Assembly: GCF_003966715.1 (NCBI RefSeq)
Contig: NZ_AP018907.1
Coordinates: forward strand, 298,001 to 362,000
Direction of reading: 5' to 3'
From: Blastochloris tepida
GTDB lineage: Bacteria; Pseudomonadota; Alphaproteobacteria; Rhizobiales; Xanthobacteraceae
DNA length: 64,000 nucleotides
Shown here: positions 47,261 through 60,556 of the stretch, in pieces
Numbering within the stretch: the first letter of the stretch is position 1
How the letters are laid out: every line of letters starts with the position of its first letter
Translations under genes and position numbers: made by a program
Notes under the pieces: model-generated
What the model saw: only the letters and a program-made list of their open reading frames with translations
The model's database searches: none
Told to the model about the DNA's origin: nothing

Positions 47261-48226
47261 ATGGAACGGGTCGGACGCAGATCGCGCAAGCCGACCCCGC
47301 CGGGACTCCGGGCGGGGGCGGAGGACCGCGTGGCCTCTGCCGCGCCGCGTCAGGCGGCGCCGGCTGGCGGCCCGGGGCCGCTTGCTGCGGCCATCCACGG
47401 CATTGCCCGCCGGGTGGCGCGGCTGCCGCTGCCGCGCGGCGCCGGTATCTATGGCACCTTCGCGCTGTTTCTCGGCGCCGGCATCTATGGCAGCGTCGTC
47501 GGCGGCCACGTGCCGGCCATCATCACCGCAGTGCACGACGCCGCCGACGCCGGCGCGCGGGCCGCGGGCTTCGGCCTCAACACCGTCACCATTTCCGGTC
47601 GCAAGTATCTCTCTGAGGCCGAGATCCGGCAGGCCGCCGGCATCGGGCCCGGCACCTCGCTGCTGTTCCTCGACGCGGTCGCCGCCCGCGAGGGCCTGCT
47701 GGCGGTGCCGTGGATCGCCGAGGCGCAGGTCCGCAAGCTCTATCCCGACCGCGTCGACATCGAGATCGTCGAGCGCGAGGCGTTCGCGTTCTGGCAGCTC
47801 AAGGGCAAGGTGCAGGTGATCGCCGAGGACGGAACCGTGATTGCGCCGGTCGAGCTCGCGCCGCGTCCCGATCTGCCGCTGGTGGTCGGTGTCGGTGCCG
47901 ACAAGCGGGCGAAGGGGATCGTCAAGCTGCTCGCCAAATTCCCCGATATCGCCGCCCAGACCCGGGCCGCGGTGCTGGTGGCCGAGCGGCGCTGGAACCT
48001 GCGCATGAAGAACGGCATCGACGTGCGCCTGCCCGAGACCGATCCGGCCGGCGCGCTGGCTCAGCTTGCGGTGCTCGACCGCGAGAAGAAACTGCTCAGC
48101 CGCGACGTGGCGGCGATCGACCTCCGGCTGCCCGACCGCATCACCGTCCGGCTCTCCGACGACGCCGCCAAGGCGCGCGAGGAGGCGATGAAGCCCAAAT
48201 CCAAACGCAAGGGAGCGGACACGTGA
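47261..48226 (+). CDS. ftsQ: Cell division protein FtsQ
   Basis: The product is 321 residues. A basic, Pro-rich cytoplasmic tail (about 1-60) leads to one membrane helix (about 65-86), then a POTRA domain (ITISGRKYLSEAEIRQAAGI, residues about 108-175) and the FtsQ beta domain. It links the early and late divisome in the periplasm. Ends in GTGA with ftsA. Confidence 0.92.
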   Translation: MERVGRRSRKPTPPGLRAGAEDRVASAAPRQAAPAGGPGPLAAAIHGIARRVARLPLPRGAGIYGTFALFLGAGIYGSVVGGHVPAIITAVHDAADAGARAAGFGLNTVTISGRKYLSEAEIRQAAGIGPGTSLLFLDAVAAREGLLAVPWIAEAQVRKLYPDRVDIEIVEREAFAFWQLKGKVQVIAEDGTVIAPVELAPRPDLPLVVGVGADKRAKGIVKLLAKFPDIAAQTRAAVLVAERRWNLRMKNGIDVRLPETDPAGALAQLAVLDREKKLLSRDVAAIDLRLPDRITVRLSDDAAKAREEAMKPKSKRKGADT

Positions 48227-49542
48227 ACGCTCGCCTTGATCTCACCCCCCGGCTGCGCCCGCTGTCGCCGCGGCGCTCGGCCATCCTGTCGGTGCTCGAC
48301 GTCGGCACCAACAAGATCGCCTGCCTGATTGCCAAGCTGAAGCCGCGTACCGGCGGCGAGGCGCTGAAGCGCCGCACCCATTCGATCGAGATCCTCGGCG
48401 TCGGCCATATCCGCTCGCGCGGCGTCAAGTGCGGCACGGTGGTCGATCTCGCCGCGGCCGAGGACGCCATCCGCCATGCCATCGACGCCGCCGAGCGCTC
48501 GGCCCGGCTGCAGGTCGAGCAGGTGATCGTGTCGCTCACCGCCGGCCGGCTGAACTCGGAAGCCTACCGCGCCGGCATCGACCTGAAGCGGGCGGCGGTC
48601 TCCGACACCGACGTCGAGCGCGTGCTGTCGGCGGCCGGCGCCTATGCGGTGCAGGGCGGCCGCACCGTGCTGCACGCGCTGCCGATCGGCTTCTCGGTCG
48701 ACGACAACACCGGCATCAAGGATCCGCGCGGCATGCTCGGCCGCCGGCTCGGCGCCGACCTCAATGTCATCACCGCCGACATGGCCGGCGCCCGCAACCT
48801 GATGCTGGCGGTCGAGCGCAGCCACCTCGAGGTGGCCGGCGTGGTGGCCGCTCCCTATGCCAGCGCGCTGGCGACGCTGACCGACGACGAGGCCGAGATC
48901 GGCGTCGCCTGCGTCGACATGGGCGGCGGCACCACCACCATCTCGGTGGTCAGCGACGGCCAGATCGTCCATGCGGACGCGGTGGCCATCGGTGGCCATC
49001 ACGTCACCATGGATCTGGCGCGCGGCCTGTCGTGCCGCATCGGCGACGCCGAGCGGCTGAAGACGCTGTTCGGCAGCGTGGTGGCGGCCGGCGCCGACGA
49101 CCACGACTCGGTCACCGTGCCGGTGCTGGGCGAGGACGACCGCACCCACCGCAATTCGGTGACCAAGGCGCAGCTGGTGCGCATCGTGCGCCCGCGCGTC
49201 GACGAAATCCTGGAGCTGGTGCGCGACCGGCTGATCCGCTCCGGCTTTGCCGGCATTGCCGGCGGACGGATCGTGCTCACGGGCGGCGCGGCGCAGCTCA
49301 CCGGCATCGCCGATCTCGCCAGCCGCGTGCTCGGCCGGCAGGTGCGCATCGGCCGGCCGCTCGGCATCTCCGGCCTGCCGGAGGCGGCCAAGGGTCCGTC
49401 CTTCGCTGCGGCCTGCGGCCTCCTGGTCTATCCGCAGGTGGCGGCGAGCGAACATTTCGAACCCCGTCCGCACCTTCGGCGTGGGCAGGCGTCCGGGGGC
49501 TACATCGCCCGCGTCGGGCGGTGGCTGAAAGAGAGTTTCTGA
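48223..49542 (+). CDS. ftsA: Cell division protein FtsA
   Basis: The product is 439 residues from a GTG overlapping the ftsQ stop. Actin-like ATPase: LDVGTNKIACLI (phosphate 1), SHRG-type RSRGVKCGTVVDL, CVDMGGGTTTISV (phosphate 2) and IVLTGGAAQLTGI (adenosine). The C-terminal amphipathic helix GYIARVGRWLKESF tethers it to the membrane. Recruits FtsZ. Confidence 0.95.
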   Translation: MNARLDLTPRLRPLSPRRSAILSVLDVGTNKIACLIAKLKPRTGGEALKRRTHSIEILGVGHIRSRGVKCGTVVDLAAAEDAIRHAIDAAERSARLQVEQVIVSLTAGRLNSEAYRAGIDLKRAAVSDTDVERVLSAAGAYAVQGGRTVLHALPIGFSVDDNTGIKDPRGMLGRRLGADLNVITADMAGARNLMLAVERSHLEVAGVVAAPYASALATLTDDEAEIGVACVDMGGGTTTISVVSDGQIVHADAVAIGGHHVTMDLARGLSCRIGDAERLKTLFGSVVAAGADDHDSVTVPVLGEDDRTHRNSVTKAQLVRIVRPRVDEILELVRDRLIRSGFAGIAGGRIVLTGGAAQLTGIADLASRVLGRQVRIGRPLGISGLPEAAKGPSFAAACGLLVYPQVAASEHFEPRPHLRRGQASGGYIARVGRWLKESF

Positions 49543-49626
49543 GGTGACGACCCCGGCCGGCGGCGGTCCGGCCTTCTGGACTGTGAATGACGGTGCCCGC
49601 CGGCGCCGGAGACGAGGTGGAGACCC

Positions 49627-51297
49627 ATGACGATCAACCTGAAGAAGCCCGATATTCGGGAGCTGCGGCCAAGAATCACTGTGTTCGGCGTTGGTGGCGC
49701 GGGCGGCAATGCCGTCAACAACATGATCTCGGCCGGGCTTGCGGGGGTCGAGTTCGTGGTCGCCAACACCGACGCCCAGGCGCTGGCTTCGACCAAGTCC
49801 GAGCGCGTCGTCCAGATGGGCGTGCAGGTCACCGAGGGCCTCGGTGCCGGCTCGATGCCCGAGGTCGGCCGCGCCGCCGCCGAGGAGGTCCTCGACGAAA
49901 TCCGCGATCACCTGTCGGGGTCGCACATGGTGTTCGTCACCGCCGGCATGGGCGGCGGCACCGGCACCGGCGCCTCGCCGGTGATTGCGCGTGCCGCTCG
50001 CGAACTGGGCATCCTGACGGTCGGGGTCGTCACCAAGCCCTTCCACTTCGAAGGTGCGCGCCGCATGCGGGTTGCCGAGTCCGGCATCACCGAGATGCAG
50101 AAGAATGTCGATACGCTGATCGTCATTCCCAACCAGAACCTGTTCCGGGTCGCCAACGAGCGCACCACCTTCGCCGACGCCTTCGCGGTGGCCGATCAGG
50201 TGCTGTTCTCGGGCGTCGCCTGCATCACCGACCTGATGGTGAAGGAAGGCCTGATCAATCTCGACTTCGCCGACGTGCGCGTGGTGATGCGCGAGATGGG
50301 CAAGGCGATGATGGGCACCGGCGAAGCCTCGGGCGAGCGCCGCGCCATCCTCGCCGCCGAAGCCGCGATCGCCAACCCGCTGCTCGACGAGACCTCGATG
50401 CGCGGCGCCCGCGGCCTGCTGATCTCGATCACCGGCGGCCGCGACCTCACCCTCTACGAGGTCGACGAGGCGGCCACCCGCATCCGCGAGGAGGTCGACC
50501 CCGACGCCAACATCATCCTGGGCGCCACCTTCGACCAGAACCTCGAAGGCATCGTCCGCGTCTCGGTGGTGGCCACCGGCATCGACCCGTCCGTCATTCC
50601 GGACGCGGTGACCCCGGTCACCGACCGCCAGCGCTCCAATGCCGGGCGGCTGCGCCTGGAGGACGAGCAGCGCCCCGAGGTGATCTTCGGCGAGCCGCGC
50701 CAGCCGGCCGTCGGCGCCCCGCCGCCGCGCCCGGGTGCGGCGATCGACGACGTCACCATCCGTCCGCTGCCGCCCAAGCCGAACTACTACGTCGATCAGG
50801 CTCCCCAGGCGCCCGCCCACCATGGCGTGGCCGAACAAGAGGAGCACCATCCCTTCATCCCCCCGGTCCCTGAGCGGCCGGCGGCCGCGCGCCAGATGCG
50901 CATGCCGCGGGCCGACGAGTTTCCGCTGCCGGGCCAGGCGCAGTTGCGCGCGGCCGGCCACAGCGATGCTCACGACGGTCCCGACAAGAAGAAGATGACC
51001 CTGCTGCAGCGCCTCGCCGCGGTCGGCCTTGGCCGCAAGGAGGGCGAGGACGAGCCGCCGGCGCACGCCCGGCCGGTGATCCGCGACATCCAGCCCTCGC
51101 TGGAGGTGCCGCGGCCGCCCCGCCCGCAGCCGCAGCCCTCGCCGGAGATCCTGTCGGAATACGGCAAGCGCCCGGCGGCCCCGCCGCCCCGTCCGGCACC
51201 GCAGGGTCTCGACCAGCACGGGCGTCAGGCGCCCCTGCCGGCCGCCGAGGATGACCACCTCGACATTCCGGCGTTCCTGCGCCGTCAGGCCAATTGA
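49627..51297 (+). CDS. ftsZ: Cell division GTPase FtsZ
   Basis: The product is 556 residues. GTPase domain with tubulin signature [10 protein letters not shown] and [14 protein letters not shown], then the T7 loop region NLDFADVR. The linker from about 320 to 545 is long and Pro/Ala-rich, as in other Hyphomicrobiales, and the conserved C-terminal peptide is DIPAFLRRQ, which binds FtsA. A GGTGGAG site precedes the ATG. Confidence 0.96.
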   Translation: MTINLKKPDIRELRPRITVFGVGGAGGNAVNNMISAGLAGVEFVVANTDAQALASTKSERVVQMGVQVTEGLGAGSMPEVGRAAAEEVLDEIRDHLSGSHMVFVTAGMGGGTGTGASPVIARAARELGILTVGVVTKPFHFEGARRMRVAESGITEMQKNVDTLIVIPNQNLFRVANERTTFADAFAVADQVLFSGVACITDLMVKEGLINLDFADVRVVMREMGKAMMGTGEASGERRAILAAEAAIANPLLDETSMRGARGLLISITGGRDLTLYEVDEAATRIREEVDPDANIILGATFDQNLEGIVRVSVVATGIDPSVIPDAVTPVTDRQRSNAGRLRLEDEQRPEVIFGEPRQPAVGAPPPRPGAAIDDVTIRPLPPKPNYYVDQAPQAPAHHGVAEQEEHHPFIPPVPERPAAARQMRMPRADEFPLPGQAQLRAAGHSDAHDGPDKKKMTLLQRLAAVGLGRKEGEDEPPAHARPVIRDIQPSLEVPRPPRPQPQPSPEILSEYGKRPAAPPPRPAPQGLDQHGRQAPLPAAEDDHLDIPAFLRRQAN

Positions 51298-51317
51298 CCA
51301 AGCCCCGAAATAGCAGC

Positions 51318-51344
51318 GCACCCGGCCGATTTAGGGCCGGGTGC
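51318..51344 (+). terminator. Hairpin after ftsZ
   Basis: GCACCCGGCC (51318-51327) and GGCCGGGTGC (51335-51344) form a 10-bp stem with a 7-nt loop, followed by AACTATTTGATTT. It lies 20 nt after the ftsZ stop and probably ends or attenuates the dcw transcript before lpxC. Confidence 0.6.
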
Positions 51345-51593
51345 AACTATTTGATTTCGCGTCTGTTCCTCGGGTCACGGACCAGCCGCCACGCGGATGT
51401 GGACGGTAACAAAGCGCAAAGAACCGTGACTTGGCCTCAACCGACACCCCCCCTAAGGTGCCGGTCACCAAACGGTCCGATTCGCGCAAATGAATCGACA
51501 TCTGTCGGACGCCCGCGCGACGCAAATACGGCCAAGCTAGAGGAGGCTCGGAAAGCCGTCCGTAGTTCGGATGAACTTTCCACCTGTGTATTC

Positions 51594-52547
51594 ATGAAAG
51601 CAGGCCGGCAGACGACGGTACGAGATCGAATCGTTCTAACGGGCCTCGGAGTTCATTCCGGTGCTCTTGCCACCCTGTCTCTTCTACCAGCCAAGGCCGA
51701 CACCGGAATCGTCTTCCTGCGCATCGGCGAGGAGGGCGAGCGCTCGGTGAAGGTCGGGCCGGACGCGGTCAGCACCACGGAGCTGGCCACCGTCCTGGGC
51801 GACGCCTCCGGCGCCGTCGTCGCCACCGTCGAGCACCTGCTGTCGGCGCTCTCCGGGCTCGGCGTGGACAATGCGATCTGCGAGATCGACGGTCCCGAAG
51901 TGCCGATCATGGACGGCTCGGCCGCAGCCTTCGTGGCTGCCATCGAGTCCGCGGGCCTGCGCACCCTGACTGCGCCGCGCCGCTGCATCCGCATTCTCAA
52001 GCCGGTCAAGGTCGCCATGGGGCGCGGCTGGGGCGAGCTTCGCCCGCGCGACGGCGGCCTGCGGGTCGAGGTCGAGATCGATTTCGACAATTCGACGATC
52101 GGCCGGCAGGCCTATGCCGCCGACATCGACCCTGTCACCTTCCGCCGCGACCTCGCCCGCGCCCGCACGTTTGGCTTCCTGTCCGACGTGTCGCGGCTGT
52201 GGAGCGCGGGCTATGCGCTCGGCGCCTCGCTCGACAACACGCTGGTGGTGGCCGAGGACCGGGTGCTCAATCCCGAAGGACTGCGCTACGCCGACGAGTT
52301 CGTCCGCCACAAGACGCTGGACGCGATCGGCGATCTCGCGCTGGCCGGCGCCCCTCTGATCGGCCTCTACCGCTCCTATTGCGGTGGCCACCGGCTGAAC
52401 TATGCGGTGGTGCGGGCGCTGCTCGCCGATGCCACCGCGTGGTGCTGGACCGATGCCGCCGCCGAGCGTCCGGCCGCTGCCCGCCCGTCCTATGCCGGAC
52501 GCGGCGCCCAGCTCGCGATGCCGGCGTTCCGCGCCGACCACAGCTGA
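51594..52547 (+). CDS. lpxC: UDP-3-O-acyl-GlcNAc deacetylase
   Basis: The product is 317 residues, the committed step of lipid A synthesis. Two LpxC domains with zinc ligands: His in VATVEHLLSALSG, and His and Asp in HKTLDAIGDLAL; the catalytic His lies in GGHRLN. The start is the ATG at 51594; the upstream open frame from 51294 lies in the terminator region. It has its own leader of about 250 nt after the ftsZ hairpin. Confidence 0.94.
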   Translation: MKAGRQTTVRDRIVLTGLGVHSGALATLSLLPAKADTGIVFLRIGEEGERSVKVGPDAVSTTELATVLGDASGAVVATVEHLLSALSGLGVDNAICEIDGPEVPIMDGSAAAFVAAIESAGLRTLTAPRRCIRILKPVKVAMGRGWGELRPRDGGLRVEVEIDFDNSTIGRQAYAADIDPVTFRRDLARARTFGFLSDVSRLWSAGYALGASLDNTLVVAEDRVLNPEGLRYADEFVRHKTLDAIGDLALAGAPLIGLYRSYCGGHRLNYAVVRALLADATAWCWTDAAAERPAAARPSYAGRGAQLAMPAFRADHS

Positions 52548-52931
52548 TTGCGGTTTCTCGCCTCCATCCCGGCGCTCATCCTCGCGGGTCGAGCGGGGAG
52601 GGCGCAGCGCGTGCCGGCGGCCGTGCCAAGGTTGCCGTGCCGAGGCCGGATCTTTCCCTGCCTACAGGGCAAGCTCGTGGGCAATTCCGCCACAATCCCG
52701 TCCCGTTGTGACGTTAGCGCCTTGGCTGGATGAGCGCCTTGCCGCGCGTGCCCGCTCGTCTCCGTTTGCCGGGGCGTACGCGGCCCGGCGGGTCGACAAG
52801 GAAGTCGCAGGCCACTCGGCCGCAAGCCGTCATCGCGACAGAAGCCCGGTCGGGACGTTGTTGTCTTCCGGCCCGGGGCTCTCTGGCCTAAAAACCGATC
52901 GCTGGACCAACTGCAGGACCAATCGAAGGTG
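52548..52931. other. Non-coding interval
   Basis: About 380 nt between lpxC and bamD without a credible gene. It must carry the bamD promoter. TTGTGACG at about 52704 is a possible -35 region, but no convincing -10 was found. Confidence 0.45.
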
Positions 52932-53786
52932 ATGCGTCGTTTCCTTCCGCCTCCCTCACGCCTGCGGGCGGTCATTCGCGGGCTCGCCATCGGCCTGCTC
53001 GCGGTCTCGCTGTCCGCCTGCGCCATGTTCGAGAAGAAGCCCGAGCAGCTTGCGCCCGACGAGCCGGCGGACAAGCTCTACAATGAAGGGCTGACGCTGG
53101 TCGCCAAGAAGGAATACAAGGACGCCGCCAAGAAGTTCGAGGAGCTCGACCGTCAGCACCCCTATTCGGAGTGGGCGCGCAAGTCGCTGCTGATGACGGC
53201 CTATGTCAAGTACGAGGCCGGCGAGTACGAGGAGTGCATCGCCGCCGCCCGGCGCTATGTGACGCTGCATCCCGGCAGCCCCGACGCGGCCTATGCGCTC
53301 TATCTCGTCGGCGCCTCCTATTTCGACCAGATCGCCGACATCACCCGCGATCAGGGGCGCACCGAACGGGCGATCCAGGCGCTCGACGAAGTGGTGCGCA
53401 AGTACCCGGACAGCGAATACGCCGAGAGCGCGCGGCGCAAGATCACCATTGCCCGCGACCAGCTCGCCGGCAAGGAGATGACGATCGGCCGCTACTATCA
53501 GGAGAAGCGCAACTACATCGGCGCCATCAACCGCTTCAAGACGGTGGTGGTTCAGTACCAGACGACGCGGCAGGTCGAGGAGGCGCTGATGCGCCTCGTC
53601 GAGTGCTACATGGCCATGGGCATCACCCAGGAGGCGCAGACCGCGGCGGCCGTGCTCGGCCACAATTTCCCGGACAGCCCCTGGTACAAGGATGCCTACA
53701 AGCTGCTGCAGAGCGGCGGGCTGGAGCCGCGCGAGGACAAGTCGTCCTGGATCAGCCGCGCCTTCAAGAAGCTCGGCCTGGGGTAA
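52932..53786 (+). CDS. bamD: Outer-membrane assembly lipoprotein BamD
   Basis: The product is 284 residues from the ATG at 52932 (a GTG at 52929 overlaps the ribosome site). The lipobox LSAC puts the lipid on the Cys near residue 30. TPR repeats span about 45-260 (LYNEGLTLVAKKEYKDAAKKFEELDRQHPYSEWA, and others). It is the essential partner of BamA in outer-membrane protein insertion. Confidence 0.94.
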   Translation: MRRFLPPPSRLRAVIRGLAIGLLAVSLSACAMFEKKPEQLAPDEPADKLYNEGLTLVAKKEYKDAAKKFEELDRQHPYSEWARKSLLMTAYVKYEAGEYEECIAAARRYVTLHPGSPDAAYALYLVGASYFDQIADITRDQGRTERAIQALDEVVRKYPDSEYAESARRKITIARDQLAGKEMTIGRYYQEKRNYIGAINRFKTVVVQYQTTRQVEEALMRLVECYMAMGITQEAQTAAAVLGHNFPDSPWYKDAYKLLQSGGLEPREDKSSWISRAFKKLGLG

Positions 53787-53844
53787 GCCTGCGCCGCTCG
53801 GGATGAGCGCGCACGGCTCGGGATGAGCGCCCCCGATCTGTGTT

Positions 53845-53967
53845 ATACGGTTTCCGGTTGATCCCTTCGGGATACCGGAAACGGTCTCGCCGAAAACCCT
53901 TTGTTTGATAACGGGATTTTCGGCGATCGGAATACGGTTCTCCGGCTTGATCAGCCGGAAACCGTAT
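53845..53967. repeat. Interspersed inverted-repeat element, copy 2 (123 bp)
   Basis: ATACGGTTTCCGGTTGATCC to CCGGAAACCGTAT. Apart from a shorter centre (CCTTTGTTTGATAACGGG), it is nearly identical to the copy at 11050-11185: shared pieces include CTTCGGGATACCGGAAACGG, TCTCGCCGAAAA, GGGATTTTCGGCGA and CGGAATACGGTTCTCCGG. It lies between bamD and recN. Confidence 0.85.
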
Positions 53968-54058
53968 TAGAACACGCCGGCCGCCGCACCGCGGGCAGGG
54001 TCCGCGACCCTGCGGGCCTTGCCGCAAGCCATCGGTTCGTGCCGTTCTGCCATTCGCC

Positions 54059-57849
<3,791 letters not shown>

Positions 57850-57856
57850 CGCGCCT

Positions 57857-57907
57857 GATACGGGTTCCGGGTGATCGCTTCGGAGCGGCTCAGCCGGAAA
57901 CCGGATC
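57857..57907. repeat. Short form of the interspersed inverted-repeat element
   Basis: GATACGGGTTCCGGGTGATC to CTCAGCCGGAAACCGGATC, 51 bp. It keeps the two ends of the 123-136-bp element and a CTTCGG piece, but lacks the middle. It separates the convergent ligA and purU stops and could end both transcripts. Confidence 0.65.
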
Positions 57908-57921
57908 AGGTCTGCGGCAGA

Positions 57922-58827
57922 TCAGCGGAACACGACCGTCTTGGTGCCGTTGGGCAGCACGCGGTGCTGGGTATGCCAGCGCACCGCGCGCGACAGCACG
58001 CGCGTTTCGATGTCGCGGCCGATGGTGATCAGTTCGTCCACCGTCAGCGTGTGGTCGACGCGCTCGACGTCCTGCTCGATGATCGGACCCTCATCGAGAT
58101 CCTTGGTGACGTAGTGGGCGGTGGCGCCGATCAGCTTCACGCCGCGGGCGTGGGCCTGATGGTAGGGCATGGCGCCCTTGAAGCTCGGCAGGAACGAGTG
58201 GTGGATGTTGATCGCCCGCCACGCCAGCGCCTCGCACAGCCGGGGCGACAGGATCTGCATGTATCGGGCGAGCACCACGAGGTCGATCTTCAGGTCATCG
58301 ACCAGCTTGATGATCTTCTCTTCCTGCAGGGCGCGCGTCTCGTTGGTGACCGGCAGGTGATAGAACGGGATGCGGTGCCAGCCGCTCATCTGCTCCAGGT
58401 CGCGGTGGTTGGAGACGATGGCCGGAATCTCGATGCCCAGGCTGCCGCTCAGATAGAGATAGAGCATGTTGTTGAGGCAGTGGCCCTGCTTCGAGACCAT
58501 GAGCAGCACGCGATCCCGGCGCGCCTCGTCGTGGAACCACCACCGCATCTGGAACTTGTTGCCGATCGGCGTGAATTTCGGCGTCAGGTCCGCAAACGAC
58601 ATGCCCGGCGGCAGCAGGAAGGCCGTGCGCATGAAGAACTGGCCGGTCTCGGTGTCGCCGAAATGCTGGGACGAGGTGATGAAGCACTCGTGATGGGCGA
58701 GGAAGCCTGAGACCTCCGCCACCACGCCGATGCGGTCGGGACAGGAGATCGTCAGCGTGTACTGGGTCTGGGCAGGCCCGGAGCCGGTGGCCTGCACGAT
58801 CTGGTTCTGCGGAAGCTGAAGCTGCAT
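57922..58827 (-). CDS. purU: Formyltetrahydrofolate deformylase
   Basis: The product is 301 residues. N-terminal ACT domain (about 22-100; YTLTISCPDRIGVVAEVSGFL) and a C-terminal formyl-transferase-like hydrolase with the active-site NIHHSFLPSF and the catalytic Asp of DEGPIIEQDV. It releases formate from 10-formyl-THF and feeds purine and one-carbon balance. I chose the ATG at 58827, where the ACT domain begins. Confidence 0.94.
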   Translation of the reverse strand: MQLQLPQNQIVQATGSGPAQTQYTLTISCPDRIGVVAEVSGFLAHHECFITSSQHFGDTETGQFFMRTAFLLPPGMSFADLTPKFTPIGNKFQMRWWFHDEARRDRVLLMVSKQGHCLNNMLYLYLSGSLGIEIPAIVSNHRDLEQMSGWHRIPFYHLPVTNETRALQEEKIIKLVDDLKIDLVVLARYMQILSPRLCEALAWRAINIHHSFLPSFKGAMPYHQAHARGVKLIGATAHYVTKDLDEGPIIEQDVERVDHTLTVDELITIGRDIETRVLSRAVRWHTQHRVLPNGTKTVVFR

Positions 58828-59081
58828 GGTCGCGTGTCCGGAACTCGAAGCCGCCAGAGCGGGGGCGGGATCGATGCAACGGAACCCTCGGGAGTGTGGG
58901 CTTCGCCGCGTCGAACAGGTGATGTCGAGCGTCTTGTCGGTGGGCAGCAGAGAACGCGAGAGCGCAAACCCCGGACACAAATCCCCGTGGCGCAAGTCTC
59001 GGCACTGCGATTCTCGGCACTGCGATGCCCACGGCGCACGCAGTTAGCATTGTCTGCGGGCGCTGACATCGGGTGTTTGCG
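58828..59081. other. Non-coding interval upstream of purU
   Basis: About 250 nt with no gene; it should carry the purU promoter. TTCTCGGCACTGCGA repeats imperfectly in tandem at about 58996-59025 (GTCTCGGCACTGCGATTCTC then GGCACTGCGATGCCC). Confidence 0.4.
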
Positions 59082-59129
59082 CGTAGGGGCGGAATATAGG
59101 TTTCAAGATACCTATATTCCGCCCCTGCG
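59082..59129. repeat. Long perfect hairpin downstream of rpsU
   Basis: The stem AGGGGCGGAATATAGGT (59085-59101) pairs exactly with ACCTATATTCCGCCCCT (59110-59126), loop TTCAAGAT. Three further outer pairs extend it with one wobble. AT-rich core in a GC-rich region. It follows the minus-strand rpsU gene, but there is no T-run after it on that strand, so it is a terminator or a small mobile-element remnant. Confidence 0.7.
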
Positions 59130-59207
59130 GAGGTATTATATTGAATTAGTCTGAATTCAGAGGGCGCGCTGCGACAATCGGGCGCGCTGCCCGCGCCGCA
59201 GGCCGGC

Positions 59208-59522
59208 TCAAACGCCGGCCGCCGTGGCCGGCGCAGCCGGGCGCGGTCCGAAGCCGGACGGACGCGGTCCGAAGCCGGGACGGCCGCGGGCATCGCGCAG
59301 CGGCTTCTTCGGCGCCGGCAGGAGACCCTCGCGCTGGGCCTGCTTGCGGGCGGCCTTGCGCATGCGGCGGACGGCCTCGGCCTTCTCGCGGGTCTTGCGC
59401 TCCGATGGCTTCTCGTAGGACCGCCGCTGCTTCATTTCGCGGAAGATGCCTTCGCGCTGCATCTTTTTCTTGAGAACCTTCAGCGCCTGGTCAACATTGT
59501 TGTCACGTACGAGAACCTGCAA
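59208..59522 (-). CDS. rpsU: 30S ribosomal protein S21
   Basis: The product is 104 residues. [20 protein letters not shown] and [21 protein letters not shown] are the S21 core; the C-terminal 40 residues, Gly/Pro/Arg-rich, are typical of alphaproteobacteria. No ATG exists before the core. The codon aligned to the usual initiator Met is TTG at 59522, so a TTG start is likely. The GTG far upstream would add a non-conserved tail of 100 residues. Confidence 0.9.
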   Translation of the reverse strand: MQVLVRDNNVDQALKVLKKKMQREGIFREMKQRRSYEKPSERKTREKAEAVRRMRKAARKQAQREGLLPAPKKPLRDARGRPGFGPRPSGFGPRPAAPATAAGV

Positions 59523-59872
59523 GACGATGATCCAATCTTGGTTGGAGTGGGTGAGGTGACGGCCCGGCATGCACCGGCCGCACAGGATGAAGCGCCCTCT
59601 TAGCACGCCAGACGGCCCGCGCCGCAACAATTCGTCGTGGGACGAGAATTCGTCGTGGGGCGGGGAAATGCGGCCGATGGCGGCATCCGGCGCTTGTGGC
59701 GGGCGCGGGAGGCGCCTATATGACCGCATCGACGTTGGCCGGACGATCGGGCCGTTACGCCCTTGCGACTGCCGGGCGCGGGTTCTCAAGTCTTTCCAAA
59801 CATCGACGAACCAGACCGCGGGAGGCGTCGCATCCCGCATCGATGTGCTTCCAGCAGCCGGGGGAGGAATCC
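59523..59872. other. Non-coding interval between divergent rpsU and csp
   Basis: 350 nt without a credible gene. A short direct repeat, GACGAGAATTCGTCGTGG-like (AATTCGTCGTGGGACGAGAATTCGTCGTGGG), lies near 59630-59660 and could be a control region for either gene. Confidence 0.4.
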
Positions 59873-60082
59873 ATGATCACGGGCACCGTGAAATTCTATA
59901 ACGATCAAAAGGGCTATGGCTTCATCCGGCCGGACAATGGCGGCAAGGACGTGTTCGTCCACGCCACCGCGCTGGAGCGCGCCGGCATGCGCGGCCTCGC
60001 CGAGGGCCAGAAGGTCGCCTTCGACACCGCCGAGGACCGCCGCAGCGGCAAGGTCGCGGTCAACAACATCCAGCCGGCGTAA
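59873..60082 (+). CDS. Cold-shock domain protein
   Basis: The product is 69 residues, one OB-fold domain. RNP1 is KGYGFIRP and RNP2 is VFVHATAL, so the nucleic-acid-binding face is intact. Strong GGGGAGG ribosome site before the ATG at 59873. CspA-family proteins melt RNA structure. Followed at once by a hairpin and repeat element. Confidence 0.93.
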   Translation: MITGTVKFYNDQKGYGFIRPDNGGKDVFVHATALERAGMRGLAEGQKVAFDTAEDRRSGKVAVNNIQPA

Positions 60083-60203
60083 TGCGGTGTCCGGGAGAGC
60101 CCCCAGGGCTCCCGGACACAAGCTCGCCGAAAGATCCTTGATCAGAATGGGATTTTTCGGCGGTCGGACTGCGGTTCTACGGCCCTGAGGCCGGAAACCG
60201 CAG
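60082..60203. repeat. Interspersed inverted-repeat element, diverged copy 3
   Basis: Starts ATGCGGTGTCCGG and ends CCGGAAACCGCA. Shares AGCTCGCCGAAA, TGGGATTTTTCGGCG, GTCGGACTGCGGTTCT and GGCCGGAAACCG with the copies at 11050 and 53845. The left third is replaced by a csp-terminator hairpin. It lies between the csp gene and the cobalamin riboswitch. Confidence 0.7.
60087..60119 (+). terminator. Hairpin after the cold-shock gene
   Basis: GTGTCCGGG (60087-60095) pairs with CCCGGACAC (60111-60119), and AGCCC (60098-60102) with GGGCT (60106-60110), with a 2-nt bulge. Very stable, 4 nt after the csp stop. No T-run follows. Confidence 0.55.
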
Positions 60204-60316
60204 CAGACGACCGGTGTTCCCATTCGAACGGCCGCGTCCGGCACCCGGGCGCGGCCGTTTCGCGTGTGAAGGCCCCGATTGACGGCGCAGTTGGGGCCGG
60301 GTTAGCTGCCGCCATC

Positions 60317-60476
60317 GTTCCAGTATCCCGGAACACGGTGAAACTCCGTGGCGGACCCGCCGCTGTAATCGGGGACGCCGCCTTCGAGGGCGAGAGCCAG
60401 GCCACTGATGGGGACCACCCCGTTGGGAAGGCTTGAGGGCGGCGGTTGATCCGAGAGCCAGAAGACCTGCTGGAAC
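60317..60476 (+). promoter_or_regulatory. Adenosylcobalamin (B12) riboswitch
   Basis: The conserved blocks appear in order: ACGGTGAAACTCCGTGGCGG, CCCGCCGCTGTAATC, GCCAGGCCACTGATGGG, CCGTTGGGAAGGC and GATCCGAGAGCCAGAAGACC. P1 is formed by GTTCCAG (60317-60323) and CTGGAAC (60470-60476). It is a class I-type cobalamin riboswitch 100 nt before the peptide gene at 60577. Binding of adenosylcobalamin would normally reduce expression of the downstream genes. Confidence 0.95.
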
Positions 60477-60481
60477 AATCT

Positions 60482-60556
60482 GACCGGGCGAAATCCGATG
60501 GCAAAGGGTTTCGGCAGAACCGTGCGCTTGCGTGCGGTGCTGTCGGACGCCCGGTC
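60482..60556 (+). promoter_or_regulatory. Possible expression platform of the riboswitch
   Basis: GACCGGGCG (60482-60490) is exactly complementary to CGCCCGGTC (60548-60556), which lies 8 nt before the AGGAG ribosome site of the peptide gene. Formation of this stem could expose or hide that site. It is offered from complementarity and position. Confidence 0.4.

Noticed and set aside
48061..51321. Long minus-strand open frame (1086 codons) opposite ftsA and ftsZ
   Set aside because: It is the mirror of high-GC3 genes. Its translation is Arg/His/Gln/Gly-rich without family similarity, and the plus-strand genes are certain.
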